Below are positions 20,560 to 30,250 of a DNA stretch of 64,000 nt, in pieces. The stretch's first letter is position 1. Each line of letters begins with the position of its first letter. Position numbers and translations under genes: made by a program. The notes beneath the pieces were generated by a model. That model saw only the letters and a list, made by a program, of their open reading frames with translations. It was not told where the DNA came from and did no database searches. Source of the DNA: Halomonas sp. 7T (GTDB lineage Bacteria; Pseudomonadota; Gammaproteobacteria; Pseudomonadales; Halomonadaceae); the NCBI RefSeq assembly GCF_025643255.1, contig NZ_CP087112.1:2914001-2978000 (forward strand), in the 5' to 3' direction.

Positions 20560-22551
20560 ATGCCGTCCCGTTTTGAGCTGGCCAATGCCATTCGCGCCCT
20601 TTCCATGGATGCTGTACAGAAGGCCAAATCTGGCCATCCCGGCGCCCCCATGGGTATGGCTGATATCGCCGAGGTGCTGTGGAATGACTACCTCAAGCAC
20701 AACCCCGAAGATCCTAAGTGGGCCGACCGCGACCGTTTCGTGCTGTCGAATGGGCATGGTTCCATGCTGCTCTACTCACTGCTGCACCTTAGCGGTTATG
20801 AACTAAGCCTGGAACAGCTGCAAAATTTCCGCCAGCTGCACTCGCCCACCGCAGGTCATCCAGAGTACGGCTACGCGCCGGGCATCGAAACCACGACCGG
20901 TCCGCTGGGCCAAGGCTTTGCCAACGCCGTGGGCTTTGCGATTGCCGAAAAGACCTTGGCCGCGCAGTTCAACCGCCCGGGCCATACCATCGTTGACCAC
21001 ACCACCTGGTGTTTCTTGGGTGACGGCTGCTTGATGGAAGGGATCTCCCATGAAGCAGCGTCATTAGCCGGCACTCAGCAGTTGGGTAAACTGGTTGCTC
21101 TGTATGACGACAACGGCATCTCGATTGATGGCGAAGTGGAAGGCTGGTTCACCGACGATACCGCCAAGCGCTTTGAAGCTTACGGCTGGCACGTGGTGCC
21201 CAATGTAGATGGCCACAATCCGGAAGAAATTAAAGCCGCGATTGAGCTGGCTAAAAGCCACGACGATAAGCCTAGCCTGATTATCTGCAAAACCATCATT
21301 GGTTTTGGTGCCCCGAATAAGCAGGGCAAAGAAGAGGCTCATGGCGCACCACTAGGTGACGAAGAAGTGGCCCTGGCGCGTAAAGAGCTTGGCTGGGAGC
21401 ACGCGCCGTTCCATATCCCCGAGCCGATTTACTCCAAGTGGGATGCGCGTAACGCAGGTAAAACCCGCCAACAGGAGTGGGACGCACGTTTTGCACGCTA
21501 TGCTGAGGCCTACCCAGCAGAAGCACGTGAATTTAAGCGTCGCATGAAGGCGCAGTTGCCAACCGACCTGTCCACAGAAGCGCTGATTGAGCAGGCCCAA
21601 GAGAAAGGCGAAAGCATCGCCTCACGTAAAGCCTCCTTTGAAGCGCTGAACGTGATTGGCCCGCAAATGCCCGAACTGCTGGGAGGCAGCGCTGATCTCG
21701 CGCCCTCTAACCTGACGTTCTGGAAAGGCGCTAAAGCGATTACGCCAGAAGATGCCAGCGGCAACTACCTACACTACGGGGTGCGTGAGTTCGGCATGGG
21801 CGCGGTCATGAACGGTATTGCGCTACACGGTGGTTTCGTGCCTTATGGCGCTACTTTCCTGATTTTCATGGAGTACATGCGTAACGCTGTACGCATGGCA
21901 GCGCTGATGGAAAAGCAGGCTATTTACGTGTTTACCCACGACTCCATTGGCTTGGGTGAAGATGGCCCAACCCACCAGCCAATTGAGCAGCTGACCAGCC
22001 TGCGCACCACGCCGAACCTGAACACTTGGCGCCCCTGTGACGCTGTCGAAACCGCCGCCGCCTGGGATGCCGCCCTTAAACGCCACTCCGGCCCCACGGC
22101 GCTGGTGCTATCACGCCAAAACCTGCCCCACCAGTCACGCACCAAAACGCAGCTAGCCTCAATTCAGCGCGGCGGTTACGTTTTGAAGGATTGTGACGGT
22201 ACGCCTGAGCTTATCCTGATTGCCACCGGTTCAGAAGTTTCCCTGGCCATGGACGCTGCCGCTGAGTTGGAAAAGCAGGGCAAAGCCGTACGCGTTGTCT
22301 CCATGCCTTCAACCTTCCGTTATAACGGCCAGGAAGAGGAGTATCGTGAGCGTGTACTGCCTAAAGCCGTCACCAAACGTATCGCCATTGAAGCGGGACA
22401 CGCCGACTACTGGTACAAATACGTGGGCCTTGATGGTCGTGTGATTGGCATGACCACTTACGGCGAATCAGCGCCTGCAGGTGAGCTGTTCAAGCACTTT
22501 GGCTTTACGGTTGATAACATTGTCAAACAGGCTAATGAACTGCTCGGCTAA
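20560..22551 (+). CDS. tkt: Transketolase
   Basis: 663 aa, the standard length. A thiamine-diphosphate enzyme that moves two-carbon units between sugar phosphates, linking glycolysis and the pentose phosphate pathway. It shows [13 protein letters not shown] near the N-terminus, the ThDP motif GDGCLMEG with downstream N (about 155-185), the catalytic Glu region [13 protein letters not shown] (about 407-419) and the C-terminal ATGSEVSLA. The start has GGAG 8 nt upstream. It opens a cluster that continues with the lrgAB-like pair, epd, pgk and fbaA, the metK/tkt-epd-pgk-fba order common in gammaproteobacteria. Confidence 0.97.
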   Translation: MPSRFELANAIRALSMDAVQKAKSGHPGAPMGMADIAEVLWNDYLKHNPEDPKWADRDRFVLSNGHGSMLLYSLLHLSGYELSLEQLQNFRQLHSPTAGHPEYGYAPGIETTTGPLGQGFANAVGFAIAEKTLAAQFNRPGHTIVDHTTWCFLGDGCLMEGISHEAASLAGTQQLGKLVALYDDNGISIDGEVEGWFTDDTAKRFEAYGWHVVPNVDGHNPEEIKAAIELAKSHDDKPSLIICKTIIGFGAPNKQGKEEAHGAPLGDEEVALARKELGWEHAPFHIPEPIYSKWDARNAGKTRQQEWDARFARYAEAYPAEAREFKRRMKAQLPTDLSTEALIEQAQEKGESIASRKASFEALNVIGPQMPELLGGSADLAPSNLTFWKGAKAITPEDASGNYLHYGVREFGMGAVMNGIALHGGFVPYGATFLIFMEYMRNAVRMAALMEKQAIYVFTHDSIGLGEDGPTHQPIEQLTSLRTTPNLNTWRPCDAVETAAAWDAALKRHSGPTALVLSRQNLPHQSRTKTQLASIQRGGYVLKDCDGTPELILIATGSEVSLAMDAAAELEKQGKAVRVVSMPSTFRYNGQEEEYRERVLPKAVTKRIAIEAGHADYWYKYVGLDGRVIGMTTYGESAPAGELFKHFGFTVDNIVKQANELLG

Positions 22552-22584
22552 CGCTATGCAGGCTGATCGAGCGCGGGTACTGCA

Positions 22585-22938
22585 ATGCCCGCGTTAAACG
22601 GTCTGCTATGGCTGATTAGTTATTGGTTAATCGGAGAAGTGGTGATCCACTTCTCCGGGCTCCCTGTTTCTTCTGGGGTGGTGGGCATGCTACTGCTGTG
22701 CACCACTCTGGCGGTACTTAGGCGCGTTCCCGCAAGTCTTGCCGCCGCTGCTCAACCGTTAATCGCTCTGCTTGCCATGCTAATTATGCCTGGCGTCGTC
22801 GGGGTGTTTTTTATGCTGGATGCGTTAGCTGGTGAGTGGCTCGCCGTTCTGACCGCGCTGTTGCTAGGCACGCTGCTTAGCGTTGTTACCACGCTATGGC
22901 TGCTCAAACGTCTCATTGGACGCCCAAATGCCTGCTAG
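22585..22938 (+). CDS. CidA/LrgA family membrane protein
   Basis: 117 aa with four hydrophobic segments. It belongs to the CidA/LrgA (YohJ) holin-like family: LIGEVVIHFSGLPVSSGVVGMLLL is the typical first stretch with the conserved P-x-S-G-x-x-G-M. The family is proposed to affect murein hydrolase activity or export pyruvate/overflow carbon metabolites together with an LrgB partner. The partner gene follows with an 11-bp overlap. Finding the pair inside a glycolytic cluster is compatible with overflow-metabolite transport. Confidence 0.85.
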   Translation: MPALNGLLWLISYWLIGEVVIHFSGLPVSSGVVGMLLLCTTLAVLRRVPASLAAAAQPLIALLAMLIMPGVVGVFFMLDALAGEWLAVLTALLLGTLLSVVTTLWLLKRLIGRPNAC

Positions 22939-23647
22939 ACTTCTGAGTACCCTAACCACTACCCCTCTGTTTGCTGTCGGTTTAACGCTCGCCGCTTTTT
23001 TACTTGGCAGCGTACTTTTCAATCGTCTGAAAAAGCCTTCATGGCTACCGGCAATTTTAATTGCCGCGCTGCTATTAGCAGCGACCATCGCGGTGCTCGG
23101 CGTGCCCTACGCGACGTATCAGCAGGGGGCTACGTGGCTCACGATACTGCTAGGGCCCGCGACCGTGGCGTTAGGCATGCCTCTCTACCAGCAGTTGCCA
23201 CGCATTCGTGAGTTATGGCGCCCTCTGGTGGTGTGCCTACCTATCGCGGCTATGCTTGCCGCTAGCTACGCCTTACTCATCGGTTGGTTAATGGGCAGCA
23301 GCCAGCATATCCTCGCCTCTATTGCCGCTAAATCAGTCACCGCGCCTATCGCTATTGGCATTACCGAACAGCTGGGTGGCAGCGTGGCGCTGCTGATGGG
23401 GGCACTATTGTTGACCGGTGTGGTGACTATTCCGTTTGTCAGCTTTTGCGCAAAACTGCTAAATATCGATGATGAGCGAATTATCGGCTTCGCTCTTGGC
23501 CTTAACGGCCATGCTATTGGCACCGTGCGGGCATTTGAACTCAGCCCAACGGCGGGGGCTTTTGCCTCACTCGGCATGAGCTTAACCGGCATATTAACCG
23601 CTCTGCTGCTACCACTTGCTTGGCGGCTTATCGGCATCGCCGGTTGA
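22928..23647 (+). CDS. CidB/LrgB family membrane protein
   Basis: 239 aa with several membrane helices, LrgB/CidB (YohK) family. Recognisable segments are ASIAAKSVTAPIAIGITEQLGGSVALLMG and GFALGLNGHAIGTVRAFEL, the conserved C-terminal region with SVT-P and H-x-I-G-T. I use the ATG at 22928, overlapping the end of the lrgA-like gene; an in-frame ATG at 22883 lies deeper in that gene. The pair is likely translationally coupled. Confidence 0.87.
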   Translation: MPARLLSTLTTTPLFAVGLTLAAFLLGSVLFNRLKKPSWLPAILIAALLLAATIAVLGVPYATYQQGATWLTILLGPATVALGMPLYQQLPRIRELWRPLVVCLPIAAMLAASYALLIGWLMGSSQHILASIAAKSVTAPIAIGITEQLGGSVALLMGALLLTGVVTIPFVSFCAKLLNIDDERIIGFALGLNGHAIGTVRAFELSPTAGAFASLGMSLTGILTALLLPLAWRLIGIAG

Positions 23648-23692
23648 AATACGTTATCATCTCGCCACTTTATTTAAGAGCCGCTCTGTCTC

Positions 23693-24736
23693 ATGGCTAA
23701 CTCAACACCCACGTATCGTATCGCCATCAATGGCTATGGGCGTATTGGTCAATGCGTGCTTAGGGCACTGGTTGAGCGCAACCATCCCGAGCTTGAGGTG
23801 GTCGCCATTAATGAGCTTTCTGACCTCGCAACGATTACCTATCTGACCCGCTACGACACTACCCACGGACGTTTTCCAGGCGACGTGGATCACGATGGCG
23901 AAGCGCTGCTGATCAATGGCCAGCGAATCCACGTGCTGTGTGAACCTGACCCCAAGGCGCTGCCCTGGGCAGCTCTGGATATCGACCTAGTGCTCGAGTG
24001 CTCTGGCAGCTTCAAAGATCGTGCCACGGCGGAACTACATCTGGCAGCAGGCGCTAAGCGGCTACTGTTTTCTCAGCCCGCTGAAAGCGATGTGGATGCC
24101 ACGATTGTGTGGGGCATTAACGAACACAAGCTAGCGCTTTCCCAGCGCATTCTTTCGGCAGCCTCTTGCACAACCAACTGCTTAGTGCCGCTGCTGACCG
24201 TACTGGATGAAGCGCTCGAACTGGAGCACGGTGTCACCACCACCATCCATTCGGCCATGAATGACCAGCCGGTGATTGATGCTTACCATCAAACCGATTT
24301 GCGGCTGACCCGATCTGCCATGCAGTCGATCGTACCGGTAGACACCGGCTTAGCTGTGGGCATCAGCCGCCTGATGCCAAGCTTAGCCGGGCGTTTTGAG
24401 TGCTTGCATGTGCGTGTACCGACCATCAATGTATCAGCGATGGATGTGGCATTAAGTGTGCGCCGAGATACGAATGCCGAACAGGTCAACGCTCTGCTGC
24501 GTACCGCCAGTGCGGAGCGACTTGCCGGTGTACTCGGCTATACGGAAGCTCCCATGGCATCGATTGATTTTAATCACGACCCGCGCTCTGGCATCCTAGA
24601 CGCTACCCAAACGCGCGTCGCAGGCACGCGCTTGATTAAACTGCTGTGCTGGTTTGACAACGAATGGGGCTTCGCCAACCGCATGCTGGATATCAGCCAG
24701 CGGTTGGCGTCTCTAGAAGCGGGACACGCTGACTAG
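23693..24736 (+). CDS. epd: D-erythrose-4-phosphate dehydrogenase (GapA-like)
   Basis: 347 aa, GAPDH superfamily. Rossmann start AINGYGRIGQCVLRAL; catalytic Cys in ASCTTNC (about 158-164). The diagnostic TTIHSAMNDQPVIDAYH replaces the usual GAPDH sequence and matches Epd, as do DTTHGRF and DNEWGFANRMLD. Epd makes 4-phosphoerythronate for pyridoxal 5'-phosphate synthesis; activity as a GAPDH cannot be excluded. Position before pgk and fbaA is the classic epd-pgk-fba arrangement. Confidence 0.9.
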   Translation: MANSTPTYRIAINGYGRIGQCVLRALVERNHPELEVVAINELSDLATITYLTRYDTTHGRFPGDVDHDGEALLINGQRIHVLCEPDPKALPWAALDIDLVLECSGSFKDRATAELHLAAGAKRLLFSQPAESDVDATIVWGINEHKLALSQRILSAASCTTNCLVPLLTVLDEALELEHGVTTTIHSAMNDQPVIDAYHQTDLRLTRSAMQSIVPVDTGLAVGISRLMPSLAGRFECLHVRVPTINVSAMDVALSVRRDTNAEQVNALLRTASAERLAGVLGYTEAPMASIDFNHDPRSGILDATQTRVAGTRLIKLLCWFDNEWGFANRMLDISQRLASLEAGHAD

Positions 24737-24784
24737 GGCTACATCACTACTTTTCACCTGTTTTAACACGAGGAAATCACTCGC

Positions 24785-25954
24785 ATGAACGTGCAAAAAA
24801 TGACTGACCTGCCCTTGGAAGGGCAGCGTGTGCTAATTCGTGAAGATTTGAATGTACCCATCAAGCATGGCCGTGTTTCCAGCGATGCACGTCTGCGAGC
24901 AGCGCTGCCTACCATTCAAGCCGCCGCCAAAGCAGGCGCCAAAGTGATGCTGATGAGCCATTTAGGTCGCCCCACCGAAGGAGAACCCGCTGAAGAGTTT
25001 TCGCTAGCCCCAGTGGCCGAGCATCTGGGCCAACTACTGGGCAGCCCGGTCAACTTAATCAACGACTACCTCGACACGGTTCCGTCGCTCAATAATGGCG
25101 ATGTGGTGCTGCTTGAGAACGTACGTTTCAACCGTGGCGAGAAGAAAGACGACGAGCAGCTGGCCAAGCAGTATGCCGCACTATGTGATGTGTTTGTGAT
25201 GGATGCCTTTGGCACCGCCCACCGTGCTCAGGCATCCACCCATGGCGTCGCTCGCTTTGCTCCCCAAGCCTGTGCAGGCCCACTACTGGCCCAGGAGCTC
25301 GACGCTCTTGAGAAAGCACTGGCGAATCCAGCGCGCCCTATGGCAGCCATTGTCGGCGGCTCTAAGGTCTCCACCAAGCTAGACGTGCTCACCGCGCTTG
25401 CCGATAAGTGCGACCAGCTGATTGTAGGTGGCGGCATCGCCAACACCTTTATTGCGGCGGCAGGCTATAATGTGGGCAAATCGCTTTATGAGGCCGATTT
25501 GATTGGCCAAGCTAAGGCGCTGATGGACAAGGTTTCCATACCGCTGCCCACCGATGTGGTGGTGGCCACTGAGTTCTCTGAATCAGCGGACGCCGTGGTT
25601 AAGCCCGTGGACCAAGTTGCGGATAACGAGATGATTCTCGATATCGGCCCTGACACAGCAGCCCATCTGGCCAACCTGCTTAAAGATGCCGGCACTATCT
25701 TGTGGAACGGCCCAGTGGGTGTATTTGAAATTGACCAGTTCGGCAAAGGTACCCAGGTAATCGCTCATGCCATCGCCGATAGCGCAGGTTTCTCGATTGC
25801 CGGTGGCGGTGATACCTTAGCGGCTATCGATAAATATGCCATTGCTGAGCGTGTTTCCTATATTTCCACAGGTGGCGGCGCGTTTCTTGAGTACGTTGAA
25901 GGTAAGCCGCTGCCTGCCGTCACCGCGCTCGAAGCGGCTGCTCTGCGCAATTAA
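24785..25954 (+). CDS. pgk: Phosphoglycerate kinase
   Basis: 389 aa, standard. It interconverts 1,3-bisphosphoglycerate plus ADP and 3-phosphoglycerate plus ATP. It shows [11 protein letters not shown] (N-terminal substrate Asp/Asn), [39 protein letters not shown], the hinge and nucleotide domain [11 protein letters not shown], and C-terminal [13 protein letters not shown] and [17 protein letters not shown] lies 12 nt before the start. It sits between epd and fbaA in the same direction. Confidence 0.97.
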   Translation: MNVQKMTDLPLEGQRVLIREDLNVPIKHGRVSSDARLRAALPTIQAAAKAGAKVMLMSHLGRPTEGEPAEEFSLAPVAEHLGQLLGSPVNLINDYLDTVPSLNNGDVVLLENVRFNRGEKKDDEQLAKQYAALCDVFVMDAFGTAHRAQASTHGVARFAPQACAGPLLAQELDALEKALANPARPMAAIVGGSKVSTKLDVLTALADKCDQLIVGGGIANTFIAAAGYNVGKSLYEADLIGQAKALMDKVSIPLPTDVVVATEFSESADAVVKPVDQVADNEMILDIGPDTAAHLANLLKDAGTILWNGPVGVFEIDQFGKGTQVIAHAIADSAGFSIAGGGDTLAAIDKYAIAERVSYISTGGGAFLEYVEGKPLPAVTALEAAALRN

Positions 25955-26034
25955 GTCGCTGGCGCTGAAACTGTGCGCTCACTGCATCTATACACATAGA
26001 CAATCTCATTTAAAAACATACATAAGGTGACCCC

Positions 26035-27099
26035 ATGGCTTTGATCAGCATGCGCCAAATGCTCGACCACGCTGCCGAATATGGCTACGGCATTCCAGCA
26101 TTTAACGTTAATAACCTTGAGCAGATGCGCGCCATTATGGAAGCCGCTGATGCTACCGATTCACCAGTGATCGTGCAGGCTTCTGCTGGCGCACGTAAGT
26201 ACGCGGGTGCCCCTTTCCTACGCCATCTGATTTTGGCAGCGGTGGAAGAGTTTCCGCATATTCCAGTGGTGATGCACCAGGATCACGGCACTAGCCCTGC
26301 GGTTTGCCAGCGCTCCATACAGCTGGGCTTCTCTTCAGTGATGATGGACGGCTCTTTGGGTGAAGATGGCAAAACGCCCATGGACTATGACTACAACGTT
26401 GATGTTACCCGCCGTACCGTCGACATGGCGCATGCCTGCGGCGTTTCCGTCGAGGGCGAGCTAGGCTGTCTCGGCAGCCTGGAAACCGGCATGGCCGGCG
26501 AAGAAGATGGCATTGGGGCGGAAGGCAAACTGGATATGGAGCAGCTGCTAACCGACCCCGAAGAAGCCGCCGCGTTTGTAAAGGCCACCCAGGTTGATGC
26601 ACTGGCTATTGCCATTGGCACCAGTCACGGCGCTTATAAATTCACTAAGCCGCCCACTGGCGATACGCTCTCCATTCAGCGCATTAAAGAAATTCATGCG
26701 CGGATTCCTGACACCCATCTGGTCATGCACGGCTCCTCTTCCGTGCCTCAGGAGTGGCTTGAGGTCATTAACCAGTACGGTGGTAACATCCCGGAAACGT
26801 ATGGCGTGCCGGTGTCAGAAATCGTCGAAGGCATCAAGCACGGTGTGCGCAAGGTCAATATCGACACCGACTTACGCTTAGCTTCTACCGGCGCAGTACG
26901 CCGCTTTCTGGCCGAAAACCCCTCTGAGTTTGACCCGCGCAAATTCTTGAAAGAAACCGTCTCGGCGATGCGTGATCTTTGCATCGCTCGTTATGAGGCC
27001 TTTGGCACAGCGGGTAATGCGAGCAAAATCAAACCGATTAACCTCGAAGCGATGTTTGAGCGCTACGCACGCGGTGAGCTGGACCCTAAAGTGAAATAA
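26035..27099 (+). CDS. fbaA: Class II fructose-1,6-bisphosphate aldolase
   Basis: 354 aa, zinc-dependent class II aldolase of the longer Calvin-type (CbbA-like) branch. It cleaves fructose 1,6-bisphosphate to DHAP and GAP. Metal and catalytic positions are visible: MHQDHG (about 81-86, with the conserved Asp and His), VEGELGCLG (Glu), [15 protein letters not shown] (His) and [13 protein letters not shown] (His). Last gene of the glycolytic cluster, followed by a strong terminator at 27123-27148. Confidence 0.96.
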   Translation: MALISMRQMLDHAAEYGYGIPAFNVNNLEQMRAIMEAADATDSPVIVQASAGARKYAGAPFLRHLILAAVEEFPHIPVVMHQDHGTSPAVCQRSIQLGFSSVMMDGSLGEDGKTPMDYDYNVDVTRRTVDMAHACGVSVEGELGCLGSLETGMAGEEDGIGAEGKLDMEQLLTDPEEAAAFVKATQVDALAIAIGTSHGAYKFTKPPTGDTLSIQRIKEIHARIPDTHLVMHGSSSVPQEWLEVINQYGGNIPETYGVPVSEIVEGIKHGVRKVNIDTDLRLASTGAVRRFLAENPSEFDPRKFLKETVSAMRDLCIARYEAFGTAGNASKIKPINLEAMFERYARGELDPKVK

Positions 27100-27122
27100 G
27101 CGTAACGGGGTATATCTCTACA

Positions 27123-27148
27123 AAGGCGCCCAAACGGGCGCCTTTTTT
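27123..27148 (+). terminator. Rho-independent terminator after fbaA
   Basis: AAGGCGCCC-AAAC-GGGCGCCTTTTTT, a compact GC-rich stem with a T run, 24 bp past the fbaA stop. Confidence 0.93.
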
Positions 27149-27309
27149 AATATATAATTGTTGCAATGCAGCAAAATTGTACTATTACTTAATATAGAGG
27201 CTTTTATACTTAGTGCCAGTCGCTGATCAACGTTTTATTTATCAAAAGCACTTACCCCTGAAGTAACCCCCGAGTCATGCACCCGTTTCACATAATAGGC
27301 ATTCGTTTT

Positions 27310-27654
27310 ATGAAGCACTCCCCTATGGCCTTATCTGCGCCCCCCATGGCAATGCTAGATATCTGGAAATCAGGTCTTATGGCGTTTGAGCTTTGGAGCT
27401 CTTCATTATCGACCATTGCGATGCGACAGCAGCTGTGGCAAACACAGCCATTTTTTAGCCCCTCTATGATGCGTGAAAACCAACGCATGGTGACTGAAAA
27501 AATGGAGGCCAGCATGGAAGCTGCCCTCGTCGTGCAAAAAACGTTGTTTAGTGCCATGAGCGGAAATTACGTTCCATGGTGGGTAACCAGCCAAAAAACC
27601 ATGAAGCCCTACCAACGCCGTAGTAGTGCTAACTCACGGCGTTTGTCCCGCTAA
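27310..27654 (+). CDS. Uncharacterised small protein, phasin-like in character
   Basis: 114 aa from the ATG at 27310, which has a weak AGG 10 nt upstream; an in-frame ATG at 27277 would add 11 residues. The sequence is rich in Met, Ser, Trp and Gln: MLDIWKSGLMAFELWSSSL, then an amphipathic helix MVTEKMEASMEAALVVQKTLF and a basic tail. That helix pattern recalls polyhydroxyalkanoate granule-associated (phasin-type) proteins, but I cannot claim homology. It stands alone on this strand after the fbaA terminator and its end overlaps the next gene (minus strand) by 4 bp. Confidence 0.55.
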   Translation: MKHSPMALSAPPMAMLDIWKSGLMAFELWSSSLSTIAMRQQLWQTQPFFSPSMMRENQRMVTEKMEASMEAALVVQKTLFSAMSGNYVPWWVTSQKTMKPYQRRSSANSRRLSR

Positions 27655-27977
27655 CGCTGCTCGCTATCGTGGTCACTCATTTCATCTTCACCCTCTGCGA
27701 TAGCGTCTTCAGCACTGCCCGTTCCTCCGGTACCCCCTTCAGCATCCTCTTCCTCATCACTGCCATTATCGCTGGAGGCCTCTTCTTCACTACCGCTGGA
27801 TGTGGGTTCCTCGCGCTGCAGTGCGCCGACCTTAATGCCGTATTTCTCTTCCAACGCCGCGTCGTCTAACGCCTCGTGCTGAGTGTCATCTGCTTCCGTT
27901 TGCTCAGCAAAAAGTGGGCCTGCTGCTAGCAGTAGGCCGCCCAACATAATCGACAGCAACCAAGGGGTAAGTCGCAT
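27651..27977 (-). CDS. Secreted, highly acidic low-complexity protein
   Basis: 108 aa from the ATG at 27977, which has AGGAGA 5 nt upstream; an in-frame upstream ATG at 28025 is less likely. A signal peptide (MRLTPWLLSIMLGGLLLAAG, cleavage near LFA-EQ) is followed by about 88 residues dominated by Glu, Asp, Ser and Gly (for example SSGSEEEASSDNGSDEEEDA), probably disordered. A short ordered-looking island, EEKYGIKVGALQRE, is in the middle. Acidic secreted proteins are common in halophiles. Function unknown; possibly cation binding or a periplasmic cushion. Confidence 0.6.
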   Translation of the reverse strand: MRLTPWLLSIMLGGLLLAAGPLFAEQTEADDTQHEALDDAALEEKYGIKVGALQREEPTSSGSEEEASSDNGSDEEEDAEGGTGGTGSAEDAIAEGEDEMSDHDSEQR

Positions 27978-28203
27978 AGAAGTCTCCTTTTTATGATACT
28001 CACAAGCGTAGCCTATACAGCGCATACCTACAGAAGAACCTTGAAGAAAGTGCGTTAAAACTGGCTCCTTGCATAACCACTGACCAGCGCTATCTTATAA
28101 AAATTATGAAACAGTGTTCACAAAAGGCGTAAAATCTCGTTCAATAGCAGTGTGTCGGCTTCAACTAACATGGGCAGCGCCTTTAGCGCTCCAAGGAACG
28201 ACA

Positions 28204-28902
28204 ATGCCGCTTCCACTTTTGCTGTTTGACTGTGATGGCACCCTCGTTGATAGCGAGCCTCTTTTGGCCGAAGAGATGGCCATTGGCCTTAACTCTGTCG
28301 GCTTACCGTTTGCTACGTCTGATTATCTTGGAGAGTTTCGCGGCACGCGCTTCCGACGTATCGTGGCTGAGCTGCAGCACCGCTATGGTGAAGTAGAGGC
28401 CGAGCAGCTCGACCGTATGGAACGTTCAATGCGCGCTAAGCTTGCAGAACGCCTAGCCACTGAGTTGACGACTATCCCAGGTGCCCGTGAATCGCTTGAC
28501 GCACTTAGCCACTTTCCCAGTGCAGTTGTTTCTAATGGCCCTGAGAGTAAAATTCACACCGCTTTGCAAACCACCGGCCTCTCCCACTATTTTGGCAATC
28601 GGCTATTTAGTGGCTACACCGCCAATTGCTGGAAGCCCGAACCCTGTTTACATCTGCACGCAGCCAGTATCATGGGTTACGCTGCACAAGACTGCATTGC
28701 GATAGACGACGCACTGGTAGGCGTGCGTGCTGCATTGCAGGCGGGGATGACAGTGATTCATCTAAACCGTTTCCCAGATGCCGAAAACACCCCTGAAGGC
28801 GCTATCATGATCAGCAGCATGTACCAGCTACCGGCGGTGGTGAAGCGTCTGTCGCATGAGTGGCAGCAAGCATCTGTGCCTCAACAATCTATAGGTAATT
28901 AG
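28204..28902 (+). CDS. HAD-superfamily phosphatase (YieH-like)
   Basis: 232 aa. HAD motif I DCDGTLVDSEPLL near the N-terminus (nucleophile Asp and acid Asp two residues on), motif II Ser in VVSNGPES, motif III Lys in WKPEP, motif IV IDDALVG. The helical cap after motif I marks subclass I. It resembles E. coli YieH, a phosphatase active on 6-phosphogluconate in vitro; the true substrate here is unknown. I start it at the ATG at 28204, preceded by AAGGAA; the longer ORF from 28114 adds unrelated residues. yciH follows one base after the stop. Confidence 0.8.
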   Translation: MPLPLLLFDCDGTLVDSEPLLAEEMAIGLNSVGLPFATSDYLGEFRGTRFRRIVAELQHRYGEVEAEQLDRMERSMRAKLAERLATELTTIPGARESLDALSHFPSAVVSNGPESKIHTALQTTGLSHYFGNRLFSGYTANCWKPEPCLHLHAASIMGYAAQDCIAIDDALVGVRAALQAGMTVIHLNRFPDAENTPEGAIMISSMYQLPAVVKRLSHEWQQASVPQQSIGN

Positions 28903-28903
28903 C

Positions 28904-29278
28904 ATGGCTTCTTTACGTGACCAGCTTGGAGGACTTGTCTACTCAACCGAGCATGGAAAAACGTGCCCCGAGTGCCGAGCCCCGATTGACGACTGTCGAT
29001 GTGAAGACACCAACGAGCAAGAGCGGCTTGCCAGACTAGATGGTATTGTCCGCATCCGGCGTGAAACAAGCGGCCGTAAAGGAAAGGGGGTCACTACCAT
29101 TAGCGGCGTGCCTTTGCCCGAAGCGGAACTTAAGACGCTAGCCAAAACGCTCAAGCAGCGTTGTGGCACAGGTGGTGCTGTTAAAGATGGCATTATTGAA
29201 ATTCAGGGCGATCACCGCGAAACGCTGCAGCAAGCACTAACGTCACTCGGCTACCAAGTAAAGCTAGCGGGTGGCTAA
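28904..29278 (+). CDS. yciH: SUI1/eIF1-family protein YciH
   Basis: 124 aa. The N-terminus has a Cys cluster (CPECRAPIDDCRC), and the C-terminal SUI1 domain (about 45-122) has RRETSGRKGKGVTTISG, then LAKTLKQRCGTGGAVKDGIIEIQGDHR, typical of the eIF1 fold. Bacterial YciH is related to eukaryotic eIF1 and discriminates initiation complexes in E. coli. The gene starts 2 nt after the HAD gene ends, so the two are probably co-translated. Confidence 0.9.
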   Translation: MASLRDQLGGLVYSTEHGKTCPECRAPIDDCRCEDTNEQERLARLDGIVRIRRETSGRKGKGVTTISGVPLPEAELKTLAKTLKQRCGTGGAVKDGIIEIQGDHRETLQQALTSLGYQVKLAGG

Positions 29279-29334
29279 CACACCTCTATAATGCCGGTTT
29301 ACATAGGTAAATCGCTAAAGGGCAAGGCACTGCA

Positions 29335-30243
29335 ATGGTTTGGCTGGAATACCTGCTACCGCTTATTTTTCTGTTCCCCATGGCAGCCATGGGCGGCATT
29401 GTATTGGTACTACGTAGCCTACACGATGCCCGCGTCCACTCTCCGTTTGACGCGCCGCTTCGCGAGCCTGGCCAAGCACTAAGGCACCGTCTGGACAAAG
29501 CTTTCTCAAGCCTATTTCTAAACGGTGCGTTGGGCCCTATTATAAGCCTTGCGCCGCTGGTTTATGGCATGGGTAGGATGCTATTTGTTGAGCAGCAGGA
29601 CTGGGTGGAGTGGGCACTTTATGGCTTACTTAGCACTCTATTGGTACTAGCGTTTTCCCTATTATTAATCCGTGATTATCAGCGTATTCGTCGGCTTAAG
29701 CTCGGCCTAGCCTGTGAGTTAGCCGTTGGTCAAGAACTGGAGCGCTTAGTACGACCAGAAGCGCACCCTTACTATGTCTTTCACGACGTCCCTACTGATA
29801 GCTTTACCATTGACCACGTAGTCGTGACCCCCCATGGTATTTTTGTAGTCGAAACCCGGGCACGGGCGCTGGCAATCGGAACCGATGGCAAAGAGATAAA
29901 CAGTGTCGCGGTCGAACGCGAACGGCTGCGCTTCCCGCATTGGCAGGAGCGACGCCCCTTACATAAAACCCGCCAAGGGGTCAGCTGGTTAACCCAGTGG
30001 CTGGAACGACGCTGTGGTGTGCCCGTGCCCGTCAAAGGGGTACTTGTCTTACCCGGCTGGCAAATCGATACCAGCGAAGCATCGCCGGATATTTTAGTGG
30101 TAAGCGGTGAGCACCTTGCGCGCCAGTTGACCGAGTTAACACCTGGACAAATGAGCGATGCCATCCACGATCGGGTCATCCATATCCTGCTTGAAAGAGC
30201 ACGCTTGATGGAGCTTAAGCATCTCCGTGAACCGTCGGTATAA
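29335..30243 (+). CDS. NERD-domain membrane protein
   Basis: 302 aa. Two N-terminal hydrophobic stretches (about 6-28 and 60-115) anchor it in the inner membrane; the C-terminal part is a nuclease-related (NERD) domain (about 125-235) with the pattern LACELAVGQELERL, DSFTIDHVVVTPHGIFVVETRA and VKGVLVLPG. The DH...ETRA arrangement corresponds to the Asp/Glu-x-Lys-type core, but here Arg stands where Lys is usual, so nuclease activity is uncertain. Function unknown. Confidence 0.78.
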   Translation: MVWLEYLLPLIFLFPMAAMGGIVLVLRSLHDARVHSPFDAPLREPGQALRHRLDKAFSSLFLNGALGPIISLAPLVYGMGRMLFVEQQDWVEWALYGLLSTLLVLAFSLLLIRDYQRIRRLKLGLACELAVGQELERLVRPEAHPYYVFHDVPTDSFTIDHVVVTPHGIFVVETRARALAIGTDGKEINSVAVERERLRFPHWQERRPLHKTRQGVSWLTQWLERRCGVPVPVKGVLVLPGWQIDTSEASPDILVVSGEHLARQLTELTPGQMSDAIHDRVIHILLERARLMELKHLREPSV

Positions 30244-30250
30244 CCGCAGC

